49,592 nt of DNA from Sphingomonadales bacterium (GCA_017309275.1 JAFKLT010000065.1:1-49592), one strand, 5' to 3'; counted from the stretch's first letter, positions 32,901 through 40,828 are shown. Made by a program: numbers and translations. Notes: generated by a model from the letters alone, not told the origin.

Positions 32901-35083
32901 CGCTCGATTGTCGCGACCACCCCGCCATTTTCATCCTTCACCTGCGCGACGAGCATGTTCTCACCCTCGCGAATCTCGATTCCGCGCCACAGGCTGACGG
33001 CGACCAATCCGTCGGCGGACTTGGTCACCCCTTCGAAGGTGAGGGCATCGACCGACTTGCCGTTGATGGTCAGCGTGACCTTCTGGCCCGGCGCATGTTT
33101 GACCGCCGCGCGGATAGCCTTTGTACGCGGATTATGGTCGGGTTCGGGGAAGAGCCAGTCGATGCCGGGTGCCTGGTTCGCAATCCAGTCGCGGTTCGCG
33201 CCCGCGGCGTCGGGATCGCTCATCGGCGTCGGCGCCTCGAACCGGATGGCGCCGGGCGCCATGCGCGGAGCCGCGTCCACGGCGCGGAAGTCGGCGCGCT
33301 TCAGTGCCCCGCCGCGCCCCTCCACGAAGCGTGAGATCGGGCTGTCCCCGCTCGCGGTCGAACGCGCACAGTCGATTGCCTCGCGATCGAGCGGCAGCGT
33401 CGAGGGGTCGATCTGGACGACGTGCAGGCCGGGGCGGACGCCCTCGAAATGATAGCGGCCGTCCTCGTCGGTGACGGTATAGCTGCCGTCCTGCAGCATG
33501 ACGCGAACACCCGCGATGCCTGACGCCTGTGCCGGGTCGACAGCGCAGCCGCCGTCGGTGATGCGGCCGATGATCGTCATGCGGTCGCCGACCTGATCGC
33601 GCTTGATCGATATCGTCGCTTCGGCGACGTTGCTCTTGCTGCCGCGATTGTCCGCCGCCGAGGCGCGATTGAGCGCGCTGCCGGGCTGCGCGGACACCGT
33701 GACTTCGGCAACATAGGTGAGAAGGGCGGTGCCCGACGGAGCGATCGGGGGCAGGGTGATGGTGAAGTCGCGTCCGTTCGCATTCACGGCGGCGTCGACC
33801 CGCGTTCCGTTCGCTCGCACCGTGTCGGCGCGCAGGCGCATGCCGGGAGGCAGCGTGTCGCTGACCGTCACCGCGCCGGTGGTACGGCGGGCATCGCGGT
33901 TCGCCACTTCGATGCGGTATTGCACGACGTCGCCGGCGACCGCGGTCTGTGTCGACGTCGTCTTGCGCAGGATCAGCGGCAGGCCCGGCTGGTCGACCGG
34001 GATATCGACCCGCACCGGGGCAGGGCTGTCGAGCGTGAACGACCGGCTATAGCTCGCATCGGTGATGGTGAAGGGCAGGCCGTCGTCCGGACGGCGCAGG
34101 CCCGCCAGGTCCGCCGCGCTCGATGTCGAGGGCGCGGTATAGGGCGCGGGCGGCTCGACCACCAAACGATAGGATCCGGGCGCCACGAAGGGGAAGCGAT
34201 AGTCGCCGGGCGGGAAGCTATAGACCCGCCCGCTCGCGTCGGTGACATTTTGTCCGGTGACGACGGTCGAGGGATAGGCGCTGACGCCGTCGTCGCCGAA
34301 CACCTGCGCGGGCTGGCCCGTCGCGGTGTTGATCAGTGTCACGCGGCTTCCCGGAACGGCCGAACCATCGCCGCTGTCGAAAACGATGCCGAAGGGGTCG
34401 ACGAGGAAGTCGATTGTCGCGATCGCGACCAGGCTGGCGTTGGCCTGATCGGTGACGCGGAGTTGGATCGGCGTCCCCGGATTGACCGACAGGCGGCAAT
34501 CGCCCGGGACGACGGCGGGCGGAACGCCGATCGTGTTGATGAAGCCGACGAACTCGCCGCTGTTCGCGGCAGTCTCGGTCAAGGTGATGCGTTCGCTGTC
34601 GCCATTCGCCAGATCGAGCACGACCGGCAGCGTGTCGATCGCAGTCGGATCGATATTGGCCGAAGCGAGGGTGACGCCGACGACCAGCACTTCTCCGGCG
34701 CGGAATGCATCGCTGCTCTGGAGGGAAGCCGGGCTGGTCGGCATGCCGGCATAGGCGCCGCCAAGCTGAATGAGGTTGCCGCTGCTCGCGGCCGTGATGC
34801 TCTGCGCCGCGATGATCGTTCCGCCGCAGCGCGTCGGGACAAGCGGCGCGGTCTTGTTGCCGCCCTGATCGACGAGGCGATAGGTCTTGATGACGGGCTG
34901 CTCGTTCGGACGCGCGCGGACGGTCACGTCGACGCGATTCGAAAAGGTCGCGGCAGGACTGCCGCCGTCCGTCCATTCGGCGGAGGCCGTGTTCGAAATG
35001 ACCTGTGCCCCAGCAGCCGCAGGCAGCATGGCTGCCGCGACCAGGGCGGTCACGAAGGACATATATTTCTGACGGAGCTTCAT
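29966..35083 (-). CDS. 1705-residue secreted DUF11 / outer-membrane barrel protein
   Basis: This very large protein has a signal peptide (about 1-26) and a start motif ISNTASAEWTDGG shared with two smaller proteins of the operon. Ig-like beta segments with a carboxypeptidase-regulatory-like stretch follow to about 365, then a DUF11 repeat at about 370-495 (LILRKTTSTQTAVAGDVVQY to SNVAEATI). A SdrD-B-like domain lies near 505-565 (SYTVTDEDGRYHFEGVRPG). From about 850 the chain becomes amphipathic beta-strand with many Tyr, Arg and Asp (RKLYLRLERPQFYAMFGD near 955), continuing to the end (FKLKFDQTSFAGLGL), like an outer-membrane barrel. I infer a barrel-anchored surface protein. It is the last of four genes; a strong hairpin lies just before it. 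No enzymatic motif is seen. Confidence 0.82.
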   Translation of the reverse strand: MKLRQKYMSFVTALVAAAMLPAAAGAQVISNTASAEWTDGGSPAATFSNRVDVTVRARPNEQPVIKTYRLVDQGGNKTAPLVPTRCGGTIIAAQSITAASSGNLIQLGGAYAGMPTSPASLQSSDAFRAGEVLVVGVTLASANIDPTAIDTLPVVLDLANGDSERITLTETAANSGEFVGFINTIGVPPAVVPGDCRLSVNPGTPIQLRVTDQANASLVAIATIDFLVDPFGIVFDSGDGSAVPGSRVTLINTATGQPAQVFGDDGVSAYPSTVVTGQNVTDASGRVYSFPPGDYRFPFVAPGSYRLVVEPPAPYTAPSTSSAADLAGLRRPDDGLPFTITDASYSRSFTLDSPAPVRVDIPVDQPGLPLILRKTTSTQTAVAGDVVQYRIEVANRDARRTTGAVTVSDTLPPGMRLRADTVRANGTRVDAAVNANGRDFTITLPPIAPSGTALLTYVAEVTVSAQPGSALNRASAADNRGSKSNVAEATISIKRDQVGDRMTIIGRITDGGCAVDPAQASGIAGVRVMLQDGSYTVTDEDGRYHFEGVRPGLHVVQIDPSTLPLDREAIDCARSTASGDSPISRFVEGRGGALKRADFRAVDAAPRMAPGAIRFEAPTPMSDPDAAGANRDWIANQAPGIDWLFPEPDHNPRTKAIRAAVKHAPGQKVTLTINGKSVDALTFEGVTKSADGLVAVSLWRGIEIREGENMLVAQVKDENGGVVATIERSVHYSITPMRATLIREKSVLVANGVTRPVIAVRLTDRAGKPIRAGLTGDFSVPAPYYPAVEADAQQARQLAGLERAQPVWRIDGDDGIAYIELEPTTASGTLSIDFNFRDDKVERKQTIETWLDPGDRPWTVVGFAAGTLGYNTLDDRMEPVAETTSDLNADARLALYAKGRVRGKWLMTLSYDSDKDKDDARFGGVIDPRAYYTIYADRNETRYDAASVRKLYLRLERPQFYAMFGDIETGIAEPQLARYQRALNGGKAEYRGRNLAMTAFVADTPYRFRRDEIQGNGLSGPYRLGARDILPNSERIVIETRDRLHSDRIVESVSLTRHIDYDIDYLAGTIRFRSPVLSRSSDLNPQFIVAEYEVDGVGERVLNAGGRISYRSNDEKLRVGATFIHDENNSVRTNLGGVDARYRPDVDTEVRAEYAVSDARAKSGSGSAAAGTAKAWLVEAEHHGSTADFLAYIREREAGFGTGQLNRGEDGTRKFGFDARLKAGRNLSLTGSAWQEDYLDVDARRRAARALAEYDNGTTVMRAGLTHADDRLSNGSRNISNIVQLGATQRLFDKKLELDAQTEFALGGKDASVDFPTRHRIGARYAITRDVNLVGSYEIADGDTIRARTARVGFDLAPWAGARLLATANQQEVGEYGPRTFTAYGLSQSLLLNNKLTVDLSIDGNRTIGGVRASDVPNVAHPVVSGGFLGGNGTLTEDFTAVSVGATYRRERWTITGRAEYRDGELTNRYGLTLGTIRQLGEGQALGALFTYAKASGAGTTPTTEVVTFEASWAHRPADSRIAWLNKSEFRSDKVRDAVAGAAGPIGGTLTIDGDATSRRLLNSLSLNWTPLGKRSVDDGDNNGWFERAEIGLFWGTRYNFDRFGADDVKGWSNLLGADMRFNLGEHVDVGASGTARIGTGGDTIAWAGGPTVTLAPMKNANITFGYNFAGFHDRDFEDARFSRSGAYVTFKLKFDQTSFAGLGL

Positions 35084-35098
35084 CGCTGGTCCCGAAGA

Positions 35099-35139
35099 GG
35101 GCAGCGGGGGAGCGCTTTCGAACGCCGACCCCGCTGCCC
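35099..35139 (-). promoter_or_regulatory. Intercistronic hairpin inside the surface-protein operon
   Basis: GGGCAGCGGGG (35099-35109) pairs perfectly with CCCCGCTGCCC (35129-35139) over 11 bases. It has no T-run on the minus strand. It lies between the 352-residue gene and the 1705-residue gene, about 15 bases upstream of the latter's start. It may slow exonucleases and so raise the level of the small subunit relative to the giant, or reduce read-through. Confidence 0.6.
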
Positions 35140-35154
35140 CGTCAATCCGTCAGG

Positions 35155-36213
35155 TCAGTTGACCGTCGCGCGGAAAACGAGCGTGCGCGTGTCGCCCGCC
35201 GCAACCGTCGCGATCGTGCCGGATACGTTCGGCGCCACATAGCTTCCGCCCGTTGCGCCATCGGCGTTACAGGTGCCGCTCGTCACCGTGCCGTTCAGCA
35301 GGATCGAACTGCCAACGAAGGTCAGCTGGCCCGGAACCGGGTCGTTGATCAGCACGGTTGTCGCCGCCGCGCTGCCGCTGTTGGCGACCGCGATGCAATA
35401 TTCGACGACGGCGCCCGGGATCAGTTTCGGATTCGTCGTATTGTTGAACGGATCCGAAATGACGCGGCTGGTCTTGGTCACCGCCAGCGTCGCAGTCTGG
35501 ACGGTATAGTCGTCGGCGGCGCTGTGCGACGCGTCGCGGCTGCCGTCGTTGACGCCGGCCGTATCGGCGAACACCGTGTCCTTCGCCGCCGTATTCGCGC
35601 CGGTCGTTTCGGTGATCGCCGCACCCTGGCTGCCCGCCGTACCGCCCTCGCGAGCGGTCGCGCGCAGCTGTACGCCCGCGACCGCGTTATTGGCGAGGCC
35701 GGTCGGGATATCGGCAACGACGAACAGACGGATCGGCGTATCGACCGCGAGTTCATCGATGAAGGTGACGAGCGTATCGCCCGCGTCCCAGCTTCCGACC
35801 GTACCCGATGACGTATTGTCCCGATAAATCCGTACGTTGTTGACGTTGAAACTATCGGTGCCGCCATGCGCGGCGGTGCCGCCGGTGATCTGTGTCGCGG
35901 CGAGCGCGAAATCGAGCACTTCGTTCGAACTGTTGGTCAGCTGAAACGTGGTAACGGCGTTGGTCTGGCCAGGAACCACATTGGTCGTGACGGTCCCCAC
36001 CTCTTCGACGAGCAGGTTGATCTTGCGGTCGACCGTGAAGCTGTTCGACGCGCTCTGCTGTCCCTGAGAAACGCCACCGACCTGATAATCGACGGTGGCG
36101 GTATTCGTGATCGAGGCGCCCGCGGTGGTGCCGGCCGCATAGGCCGGGTTGGCTGCGACGACGGACGCCGCTGCCACACCGATGGTGCCCCAGTAAGTCA
36201 GCTTGCTGGTCAT
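35155..36213 (-). CDS. Secreted DUF11-type protein, 352 residues
   Basis: The product has a signal peptide cleaved near AYA-AG (residue 26), followed by the motif ASITNTATVDYQVGG, which recurs in the first and last proteins of this operon. A middle domain is Thr/Ala/Asp-rich. The C-terminal domain (from about 260, KLIPGAVVEYCIAVANSGSAA) is a DUF11-like Ig fold with two cysteines (YCIAV, SGTCNAD), and the chain ends FRATVN. No membrane anchor or cell-wall signal is present, so it is exported to the periplasm and possibly beyond. It is 74 bases downstream of the 155-residue gene. Confidence 0.82.
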   Translation of the reverse strand: MTSKLTYWGTIGVAAASVVAANPAYAAGTTAGASITNTATVDYQVGGVSQGQQSASNSFTVDRKINLLVEEVGTVTTNVVPGQTNAVTTFQLTNSSNEVLDFALAATQITGGTAAHGGTDSFNVNNVRIYRDNTSSGTVGSWDAGDTLVTFIDELAVDTPIRLFVVADIPTGLANNAVAGVQLRATAREGGTAGSQGAAITETTGANTAAKDTVFADTAGVNDGSRDASHSAADDYTVQTATLAVTKTSRVISDPFNNTTNPKLIPGAVVEYCIAVANSGSAAATTVLINDPVPGQLTFVGSSILLNGTVTSGTCNADGATGGSYVAPNVSGTIATVAAGDTRTLVFRATVN

Positions 36214-36287
36214 AGCTGAGCTCCTAGGCTTGGTTGGTCGCCCTATTCCCCACCGCTGGCGACCGTTAAGCGGCTTTAATCACGTAT

Positions 36288-36755
36288 TTATTTGACTACT
36301 CCCCGAAACATCAGCTTCCCGGTGCCCCCAGCGGGAATGGGTTTCTGAAATGCCCAGCGGATGTGCGTTACATCGGAGGGCTGCGCCGGACGGCGCGTGC
36401 CGTCGGGCTGCATGATCGTCAGTGTATCGAGCGTGCCCCAGGCCTTGCCGCCGTCGACCGAAACGAGCTGTGCGGTATCGCCGGCACCGGCGAAGCGCAC
36501 CGCCGACGGCATCGGGTTGGTGATCACGAACTTGTCTGCGGGCTGCTGCCCCGCGTTGCGATAGTTGAGCACGAACACGAGCCTGTCGCCCGGAACGACG
36601 ATCTTCGGTTCTTCCAGCAACACGCGTTCCTTGCCGCTGGCGTCCGTCGTTACGCGCTCGACGAACACGCTGTTGTCGAGTGCAACCTGGTTCGAAGCGA
36701 TGGCTTGCGTGGGTGCAAGGGTCGCGAGTGCGATGAAAAAGGCTTTGATCTTCAT
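36288..36755 (-). CDS. Secreted DUF11-like protein, 155 residues
   Basis: The product has a signal peptide (MKIKAFFIALATLAPTQAIA) and a single Ig-like domain of the DUF11 type: VPGDRLVFVLNYRNAGQQPA, FVITNPMPSAVRFAG and a C-terminal strand KLMFRGVVK. A conserved-looking WAFQKPIPAGGTGK precedes the end. Its ATG overlaps the TGA of the upstream gene (TGATG), so the two are translationally coupled. It lacks the NTA motif seen at the N-termini of its neighbours. Function unknown; its small single-domain form would suit an accessory or capping subunit, which is speculation. Confidence 0.82.
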   Translation of the reverse strand: MKIKAFFIALATLAPTQAIASNQVALDNSVFVERVTTDASGKERVLLEEPKIVVPGDRLVFVLNYRNAGQQPADKFVITNPMPSAVRFAGAGDTAQLVSVDGGKAWGTLDTLTIMQPDGTRRPAQPSDVTHIRWAFQKPIPAGGTGKLMFRGVVK

Positions 36756-37762
36756 CAGTTGATCCTCGTTCGAAAGGTTACGGTCCGCGTCTGGCCGCCG
36801 GCTACGGTGCCGAGGAGGACGCGAATGCGAGTGCCGTTGAAATCGCCGGCGTCGGCGTCGGCGGCGTCGGTCAAAGGACCGCCGCCAAGCGTAATCGACC
36901 CGGCCACATAGGCGGTGTCGGCGGGAACATTGTCGGTGATGGCCAGGGCATTGATGGAACCCGAGCCGGCGACGGTTGCCGTAATCGTATAGGTGATGAT
37001 CGCGCCCGGGACCGGGTCGCTGCCGCCAAAGGGGTCGGTGATGCTTGCCGATTTGACGAGCGAGACGGTGGCGGCCGCGACGCGGAACGCGCCATTGTCT
37101 TGCCCGTCGGCGCCGGTCGAGCCCACGATGGCGTCGCCGCCACCTTCACCCTGGCCGGCAAAGGTGGTGCCGGGCGTGCCCGTGCCGGTTTTCGCGGCTG
37201 CGACGAGCGTCACGATGCCGCGATTTCCGTCGGTGACGGTGCCCGGCGTCGTCGCCAGGACGAAAACGCGAATGCCCTGGTCGGGATTCAGCACGGGATC
37301 GTTGGCGCCGGGTGTGTAGAGCGTGTCGGTGCTGGCGTCGAATACGCCGTCGCCATTATCGATATAGATCTGCGTGACGACGGGGTCGTAATTGTCGCCG
37401 CCGACATTGGCGATCGTGCTGAGGCTGAAAGCTTCCTGTCCGTTACCGGTATTGGTCACCGAATAGGTCAGCACCTGATTGGTGGCGCCCGGCGTCGTCG
37501 GGACGTCGGACGGATTGGCAGTGGCCACGGTAACATCGAGCAGTTCGTCGACGCGCAGATCGACGCGGTTCGAATCGATCGTCTGCGTGCCCGATCCATT
37601 GTCGTAGCTCGCGCTGGCGGTGTTGCTGATCGTGGTGCCCGCGCGCGTGCCGGCGGCATGAGCCTGTGACGGCAGCATGAGCGCCATGGTTAACGCAAGG
37701 GCGGTTGAAGAGGGATGTAGAAGCCGATGATGCTTCGCGCCCCCCACAGGCGCTTTCATCAT
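36755..37762 (-). CDS. Secreted DUF11-type protein, 335 residues, first gene of the operon
   Basis: The start at 37762 gives a long signal peptide (cleavage near AHA-AG, residue 36); the frame is open further to 37990 without support. The mature protein starts GTRAGTTISNTASASYDNGS, parallel to the 352-residue protein. A central domain with DNGDGVFDASTDTLY resembles a calcium-binding acidic loop. The C-terminal DUF11-like domain (DPVPGAIITYTITATVAGSG) ends FRTRIN, close to FRATVN of its paralogue. It is coupled to the next gene by a one-base overlap. The 167-base gap before it, shared with the divergent AI-2E permease, should contain the operon promoter. Confidence 0.82.
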   Translation of the reverse strand: MMKAPVGGAKHHRLLHPSSTALALTMALMLPSQAHAAGTRAGTTISNTASASYDNGSGTQTIDSNRVDLRVDELLDVTVATANPSDVPTTPGATNQVLTYSVTNTGNGQEAFSLSTIANVGGDNYDPVVTQIYIDNGDGVFDASTDTLYTPGANDPVLNPDQGIRVFVLATTPGTVTDGNRGIVTLVAAAKTGTGTPGTTFAGQGEGGGDAIVGSTGADGQDNGAFRVAAATVSLVKSASITDPFGGSDPVPGAIITYTITATVAGSGSINALAITDNVPADTAYVAGSITLGGGPLTDAADADAGDFNGTRIRVLLGTVAGGQTRTVTFRTRIN

Positions 37763-37929
37763 GATGTTTGACTCCAAAGGCTGGTCCGTGAAGTCACACA
37801 TCGGAGAAAAAGGGTAATTTCCGGTTAAGATACCGGCCTGGAACGGCATTTTGACCCAAATGGGGACAGCCGAGGCCCCTGTTCGTCGCAAAAGCGGCGG
37901 GCTGGCGCGAGCGGTAAAGGTCGCGTAAG

Positions 37930-39159
37930 ATGAAACGGTTAACCGGGGAAGGACGCGACGTGGCCGAGGACAGGGGACGAAAGGACGCACGCGAAGCGCG
38001 CGACAACCCCCTGCGCCAGATCGAGATCGACGACTTTCGCCGCGACCGCCTGCTTGCCGCGATGGCGCTGATCTTTGGCGCGGCTTTCTGTCTGGGTCTG
38101 CCCTTTGCGCTCAAGGCGGGGGCCGAGTTTTTCCTGCCGCTGACCGCCGCGATCGTCATCTCGATCGCGCTGGTGCCCTTGCTCGAATGGCTCGAGCGGC
38201 ATGGCGTGCCATCCGCGCTGGCCGCTTTCCTGTCGCTCGCGGGCTTTCTGGCGGTGATCAACGCCGCGCTGGCGATCATCGTGCTGCCGGCGACCGGGTG
38301 GTTCGCGCGAATTCCCGAGTCGATTCCGCGTATTCAGAGCAACCTTGCGCCACTGATCGACTTTTACTCGACGCTGCAGAAATTCGTCGATCGTACGCTG
38401 ACCTCGGTCGCGACGGGGACCGAGGCGACGGCGCAGGCGGTGGCCGCGCAGGCGCCGGCGTCGGTCGTCGACTATTTCATTTCGGCGGCGCCCGCTGCCG
38501 CGATCCAGCTGTTTTTCGCGGTGCTGGTGATCTTTTTCTTCCTTTCCGGCTGGACCCGGCTGCGGCGCGGGACGATTCGTCGTCGGGGCAGCTTCGACGG
38601 CGCGATGCAGACCGCGCGCGTCATCCAGAATGTCGTCGATGCGACCGCCGACTATCTGGCGACGATCACGATGATCAACGCGATCCTGGGGCTTACGGTC
38701 TCGCTTCTCCTGTGGGCGCTAGGCATGCCGTCGCCCTTCATGTGGGGCGGGATCGTCAGCATCTGCAATTTCGTGCCCTATCTGGGGCCGATCGTTGCGG
38801 CGACGCTGCTGGGGCTGGGCGGGCTGATGACCTTCGACGCGGTCGGATTCGCGCTGTTGCCCGCGCTGATTTTCGTCGGGGTGCATCTGGTCGAGGCGAA
38901 TCTCGTGACGCCGCTGGTTCTCGGCAAGCGTTTGACGGTCAATCCGCTGCTGATTCTGGTGTCGCTCAGCTTTTGGGGGTGGGTGTGGGGGACGCCGGGC
39001 GCGCTGCTTGCGGTGCCCTTGCTGCTGATCCTGCAGACCGTCCTTGCGTCGACCGGAACGCCGGATCTGGCGGGTTTCCTTTTCGAGCATGGAACGCTGA
39101 CGACCGCCGAAGAGGTCCGCGACAGGCTAAATCGCACAAAGGACGAAAGCGACGGTTGA
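37930..39159 (+). CDS. AI-2E family permease-like membrane protein
   Basis: The 409-residue product has a charged N-terminus and the usual helix pattern of the AI-2E/UPF0118 family: two or three helices at 40-110, a long central region with the amphipathic IPRIQSNLAPLIDFYSTLQ, and a C-terminal bundle. The signature stretch FVPYLGPIVAATLLGLGGLM and the loop GKRLTVNPLLILVSLSFWGW are typical. Members have been linked to AI-2, Na+/H+ exchange or other export; the substrate cannot be read from sequence. The ATG at 37930 is used; GTG 37960 is possible. tRNA-Asp follows 43 bases after the stop with no terminator seen between. Confidence 0.9.
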   Translation: MKRLTGEGRDVAEDRGRKDAREARDNPLRQIEIDDFRRDRLLAAMALIFGAAFCLGLPFALKAGAEFFLPLTAAIVISIALVPLLEWLERHGVPSALAAFLSLAGFLAVINAALAIIVLPATGWFARIPESIPRIQSNLAPLIDFYSTLQKFVDRTLTSVATGTEATAQAVAAQAPASVVDYFISAAPAAAIQLFFAVLVIFFFLSGWTRLRRGTIRRRGSFDGAMQTARVIQNVVDATADYLATITMINAILGLTVSLLLWALGMPSPFMWGGIVSICNFVPYLGPIVAATLLGLGGLMTFDAVGFALLPALIFVGVHLVEANLVTPLVLGKRLTVNPLLILVSLSFWGWVWGTPGALLAVPLLLILQTVLASTGTPDLAGFLFEHGTLTTAEEVRDRLNRTKDESDG

Positions 39160-39202
39160 CAGGTCGGAGCGCGGCGCATATTGGCGCCTCTCCCAAGCGC
39201 AA

Positions 39203-39279
<77 letters not shown>

Positions 39280-39355
39280 TTTCCTGCCGATTTCGGCGGA
39301 AAGGCGCCCCTCCTCAAATCGATGATTTGTATATCGCTGAGCGCTTGGGCGCGCG

Positions 39356-39586
39356 CTATGCGCGCCACTTCCCCAATTCCATCCAGCGCAGCAACGGCTT
39401 CAGCGGCAGGACCCAGATGATGCCCGCGACGAGGTAGAAGATCGCCTGCACCAGGATCGGCCACCCGCCGACCCACGGCGACAGCGCGACGATGATCGCT
39501 GCCCAGGCGATGATCAAGCCGAGGATCATGAAGATGCCGGCGGGCTTGCGCCAGCTAGGCGGCGGGTCGGGAGGAAGCTGGCTCAC
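39356..39586 (-). CDS. DUF2842 small membrane protein
   Basis: The 76-residue product has two hydrophobic helices (about 16-36 and 44-62) around a short hydrophilic turn and the family-like ending LPLKPLLRWMELGKWR. It matches the DUF2842 family known from alphaproteobacteria; no function is assigned. The start codon is GTG at 39586, overlapping the TGA of the upstream cyclo-ligase gene (GTGA), so it is translationally coupled to it. Confidence 0.85.
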   Translation of the reverse strand: MSQLPPDPPPSWRKPAGIFMILGLIIAWAAIIVALSPWVGGWPILVQAIFYLVAGIIWVLPLKPLLRWMELGKWRA

Positions 39587-40161
39587 AAACGGTCTCCGGT
39601 CAGGATGAATTCTTGTTCGGTAAGGATCGCGTCGAGCGCGAAGTCGGTCGATTCGAGTGGAACGGCGTCAACTTCCTGCACCGACCAGCCGATTCCGATT
39701 CTGGGAATTTCGGGATGGCGCGCGAAATAGCGATCATAATGCCCGCCACCCTGGCCTAGGCGCCCGCCGTGCCGGTCGAAGCCGAGGAGCGGACAGAAGA
39801 TGAGGCCGGGCGTGAGAGTTTCCGCGGTATCTGCTGGCTGCTGCGTACTCCATGGGCCCTTGATCAGCGCGCTGCCGGGGCTCCAGCGACGAAAGTCCAT
39901 CGTTTCGCCGCGCTCGGCATGATGCGGCAAGGCCAGTTCATCCAGGTCAGCGAGCATGGGAACGATATCGGGCTCGTCACCCCAACGGACATAAGCGGCA
40001 ACAGGCGCGCGATCCGCGAGGATTTCCGAGAGCGAGGCGGGAAGGGCGCGAAAGGCCGTCAGCCGCGCGATGTCGTCGAGGTTCGCGGCGAAATGCTTGC
40101 GGCGAAAACGCAGTCGTTCGCGCAATTGGCGTTTCCGCTCCGCGAGGTCGTCGGAAAGCAT
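39583..40161 (-). CDS. 5-formyltetrahydrofolate cyclo-ligase
   Basis: This enzyme (YgfA/FthC) converts 5-formyl-THF to 5,10-methenyl-THF with ATP. The 192-residue product has the family N-terminus DLAERKRQLRERLRFRRK, the phosphate-rich region FCPLLGFDRHGGRLGQGGGHYDRYF (glycine-rich ATP site), and a C-terminal IGIGWSVQEVDAVPLESTDF. The start at 40161 is chosen because the 6S RNA lies directly upstream; a longer frame to 40407 runs through that RNA. The 6S RNA - cyclo-ligase order is conserved in many proteobacteria and is thought to be one transcript. Confidence 0.93.
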   Translation of the reverse strand: MLSDDLAERKRQLRERLRFRRKHFAANLDDIARLTAFRALPASLSEILADRAPVAAYVRWGDEPDIVPMLADLDELALPHHAERGETMDFRRWSPGSALIKGPWSTQQPADTAETLTPGLIFCPLLGFDRHGGRLGQGGGHYDRYFARHPEIPRIGIGWSVQEVDAVPLESTDFALDAILTEQEFILTGDRL

Positions 40162-40184
40162 GTCTCTTCCGGCTCCTCGGAACA

Positions 40185-40365
40185 TGGATGGCGGGTGGCG
40201 GGACCACCGTGGGTCGTTTGCTGGAAGATCCTCTGACGCCAGTAACGTCAGGTGGGGACCATATACGTCGGACCAGGGTCCGGGCAGGGACAGCCCCCTA
40301 GGATGATGTATCGCCTCAGGGATATTCGCAAAAGCTCGTGCCGGGCAGTACCCGCCGCCCTCTAT
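40185..40365 (-). ncRNA. ssrS: 6S RNA
   Basis: The 256-base gap between zapA and the cyclo-ligase gene is where proteobacterial 6S RNA is coded, and the sequence folds accordingly. On the minus strand GGCGGGT (40356-40350) closes with ACCCGCC (40196-40190). An inner stem pairs TTTGCGAATATCC-CTGA with TCAG-A-GGATCTTCC-GCAAA. CGGAC/GTCCG near 40270 forms the apical hairpin, and GGTGG/CCACC forms a side hairpin. Length of about 170-180 bases fits. 6S RNA mimics an open promoter and binds sigma-70 polymerase in stationary phase. Ends are estimated to within about 15 bases. Confidence 0.88.
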
Positions 40366-40417
40366 GTAGGGGCAGGGGTGCTCGTCCTCAAGATGTTTAG
40401 GTGCCAAAGCCCCTTCG

Positions 40418-40828
40418 TCAGGGGATTTGTTCTACCTTTGCAGCGAGCGTCTCGATACGATCCGCGATCTGCAGCAGCGCGCGGTCATGCGACGGGCGCG
40501 GTGCAGATTCGGCGGCGGGCGCCTTTTTGAGGGCTTCCAACTCCGACAGGGCCGCCTTGAGCTCGTCGCGCGCCTGCGCTTCGCGGCTTTCCGCAAGAGC
40601 GATGGCGGCGCGGAGCGAGTCGGTCTTTTCGACAATGCCATTCGCGTCCTGGGCCTCGTCGGCCAGCATCAGCGCGGCGAAGAGCATTTGGCGGATTTCG
40701 GTCCCGCCCGGCATTGTGCGTATTTTTGCATCGACAAGTGCCGCCAGGTTTAAGAGTTGCGCTTCCTGGCCGTCGGCGCAGTGCACGTCGTAGACGCGCC
40801 CGGCGATGTTGAGCTTCACATCAGCCAT
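40418..40828 (-). CDS. zapA: Cell division protein ZapA
   Basis: ZapA binds and bundles FtsZ filaments at the division site. The 136-residue product has the small N-terminal ZapA head (VKLNIAGRVYDVHCADGQEA, then LVDAKIRTMPGG) followed by a long coiled coil (about 60-110) and an extra Ala/Pro-rich tail. Context supports the call: 6S RNA and cyclo-ligase follow, the usual order. Its start overlaps the end of the small coiled-coil gene upstream by eight bases, so the two are co-translated. Confidence 0.92.
   Translation of the reverse strand: MADVKLNIAGRVYDVHCADGQEAQLLNLAALVDAKIRTMPGGTEIRQMLFAALMLADEAQDANGIVEKTDSLRAAIALAESREAQARDELKAALSELEALKKAPAAESAPRPSHDRALLQIADRIETLAAKVEQIP

Noticed and set aside
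30974-33334. A 786-codon plus-strand frame inside the giant surface-protein gene
   Set aside because: Antisense to a frame with signal peptide and recognisable domains; no motif, no ribosome site.
37814-37828. GTAA-N7-TTAA resembling a CtrA site before the DUF11 operon
   Set aside because: One mismatch to TTAA-N7-TTAA and no second site; such matches are frequent by chance, so it was not listed as a site.
39315-39329. CAAATC-GAT-GATTTG inverted repeat after tRNA-Asp
   Set aside because: Stem is only six weak pairs with a three-base loop and no T-run; not convincing as a terminator or operator.
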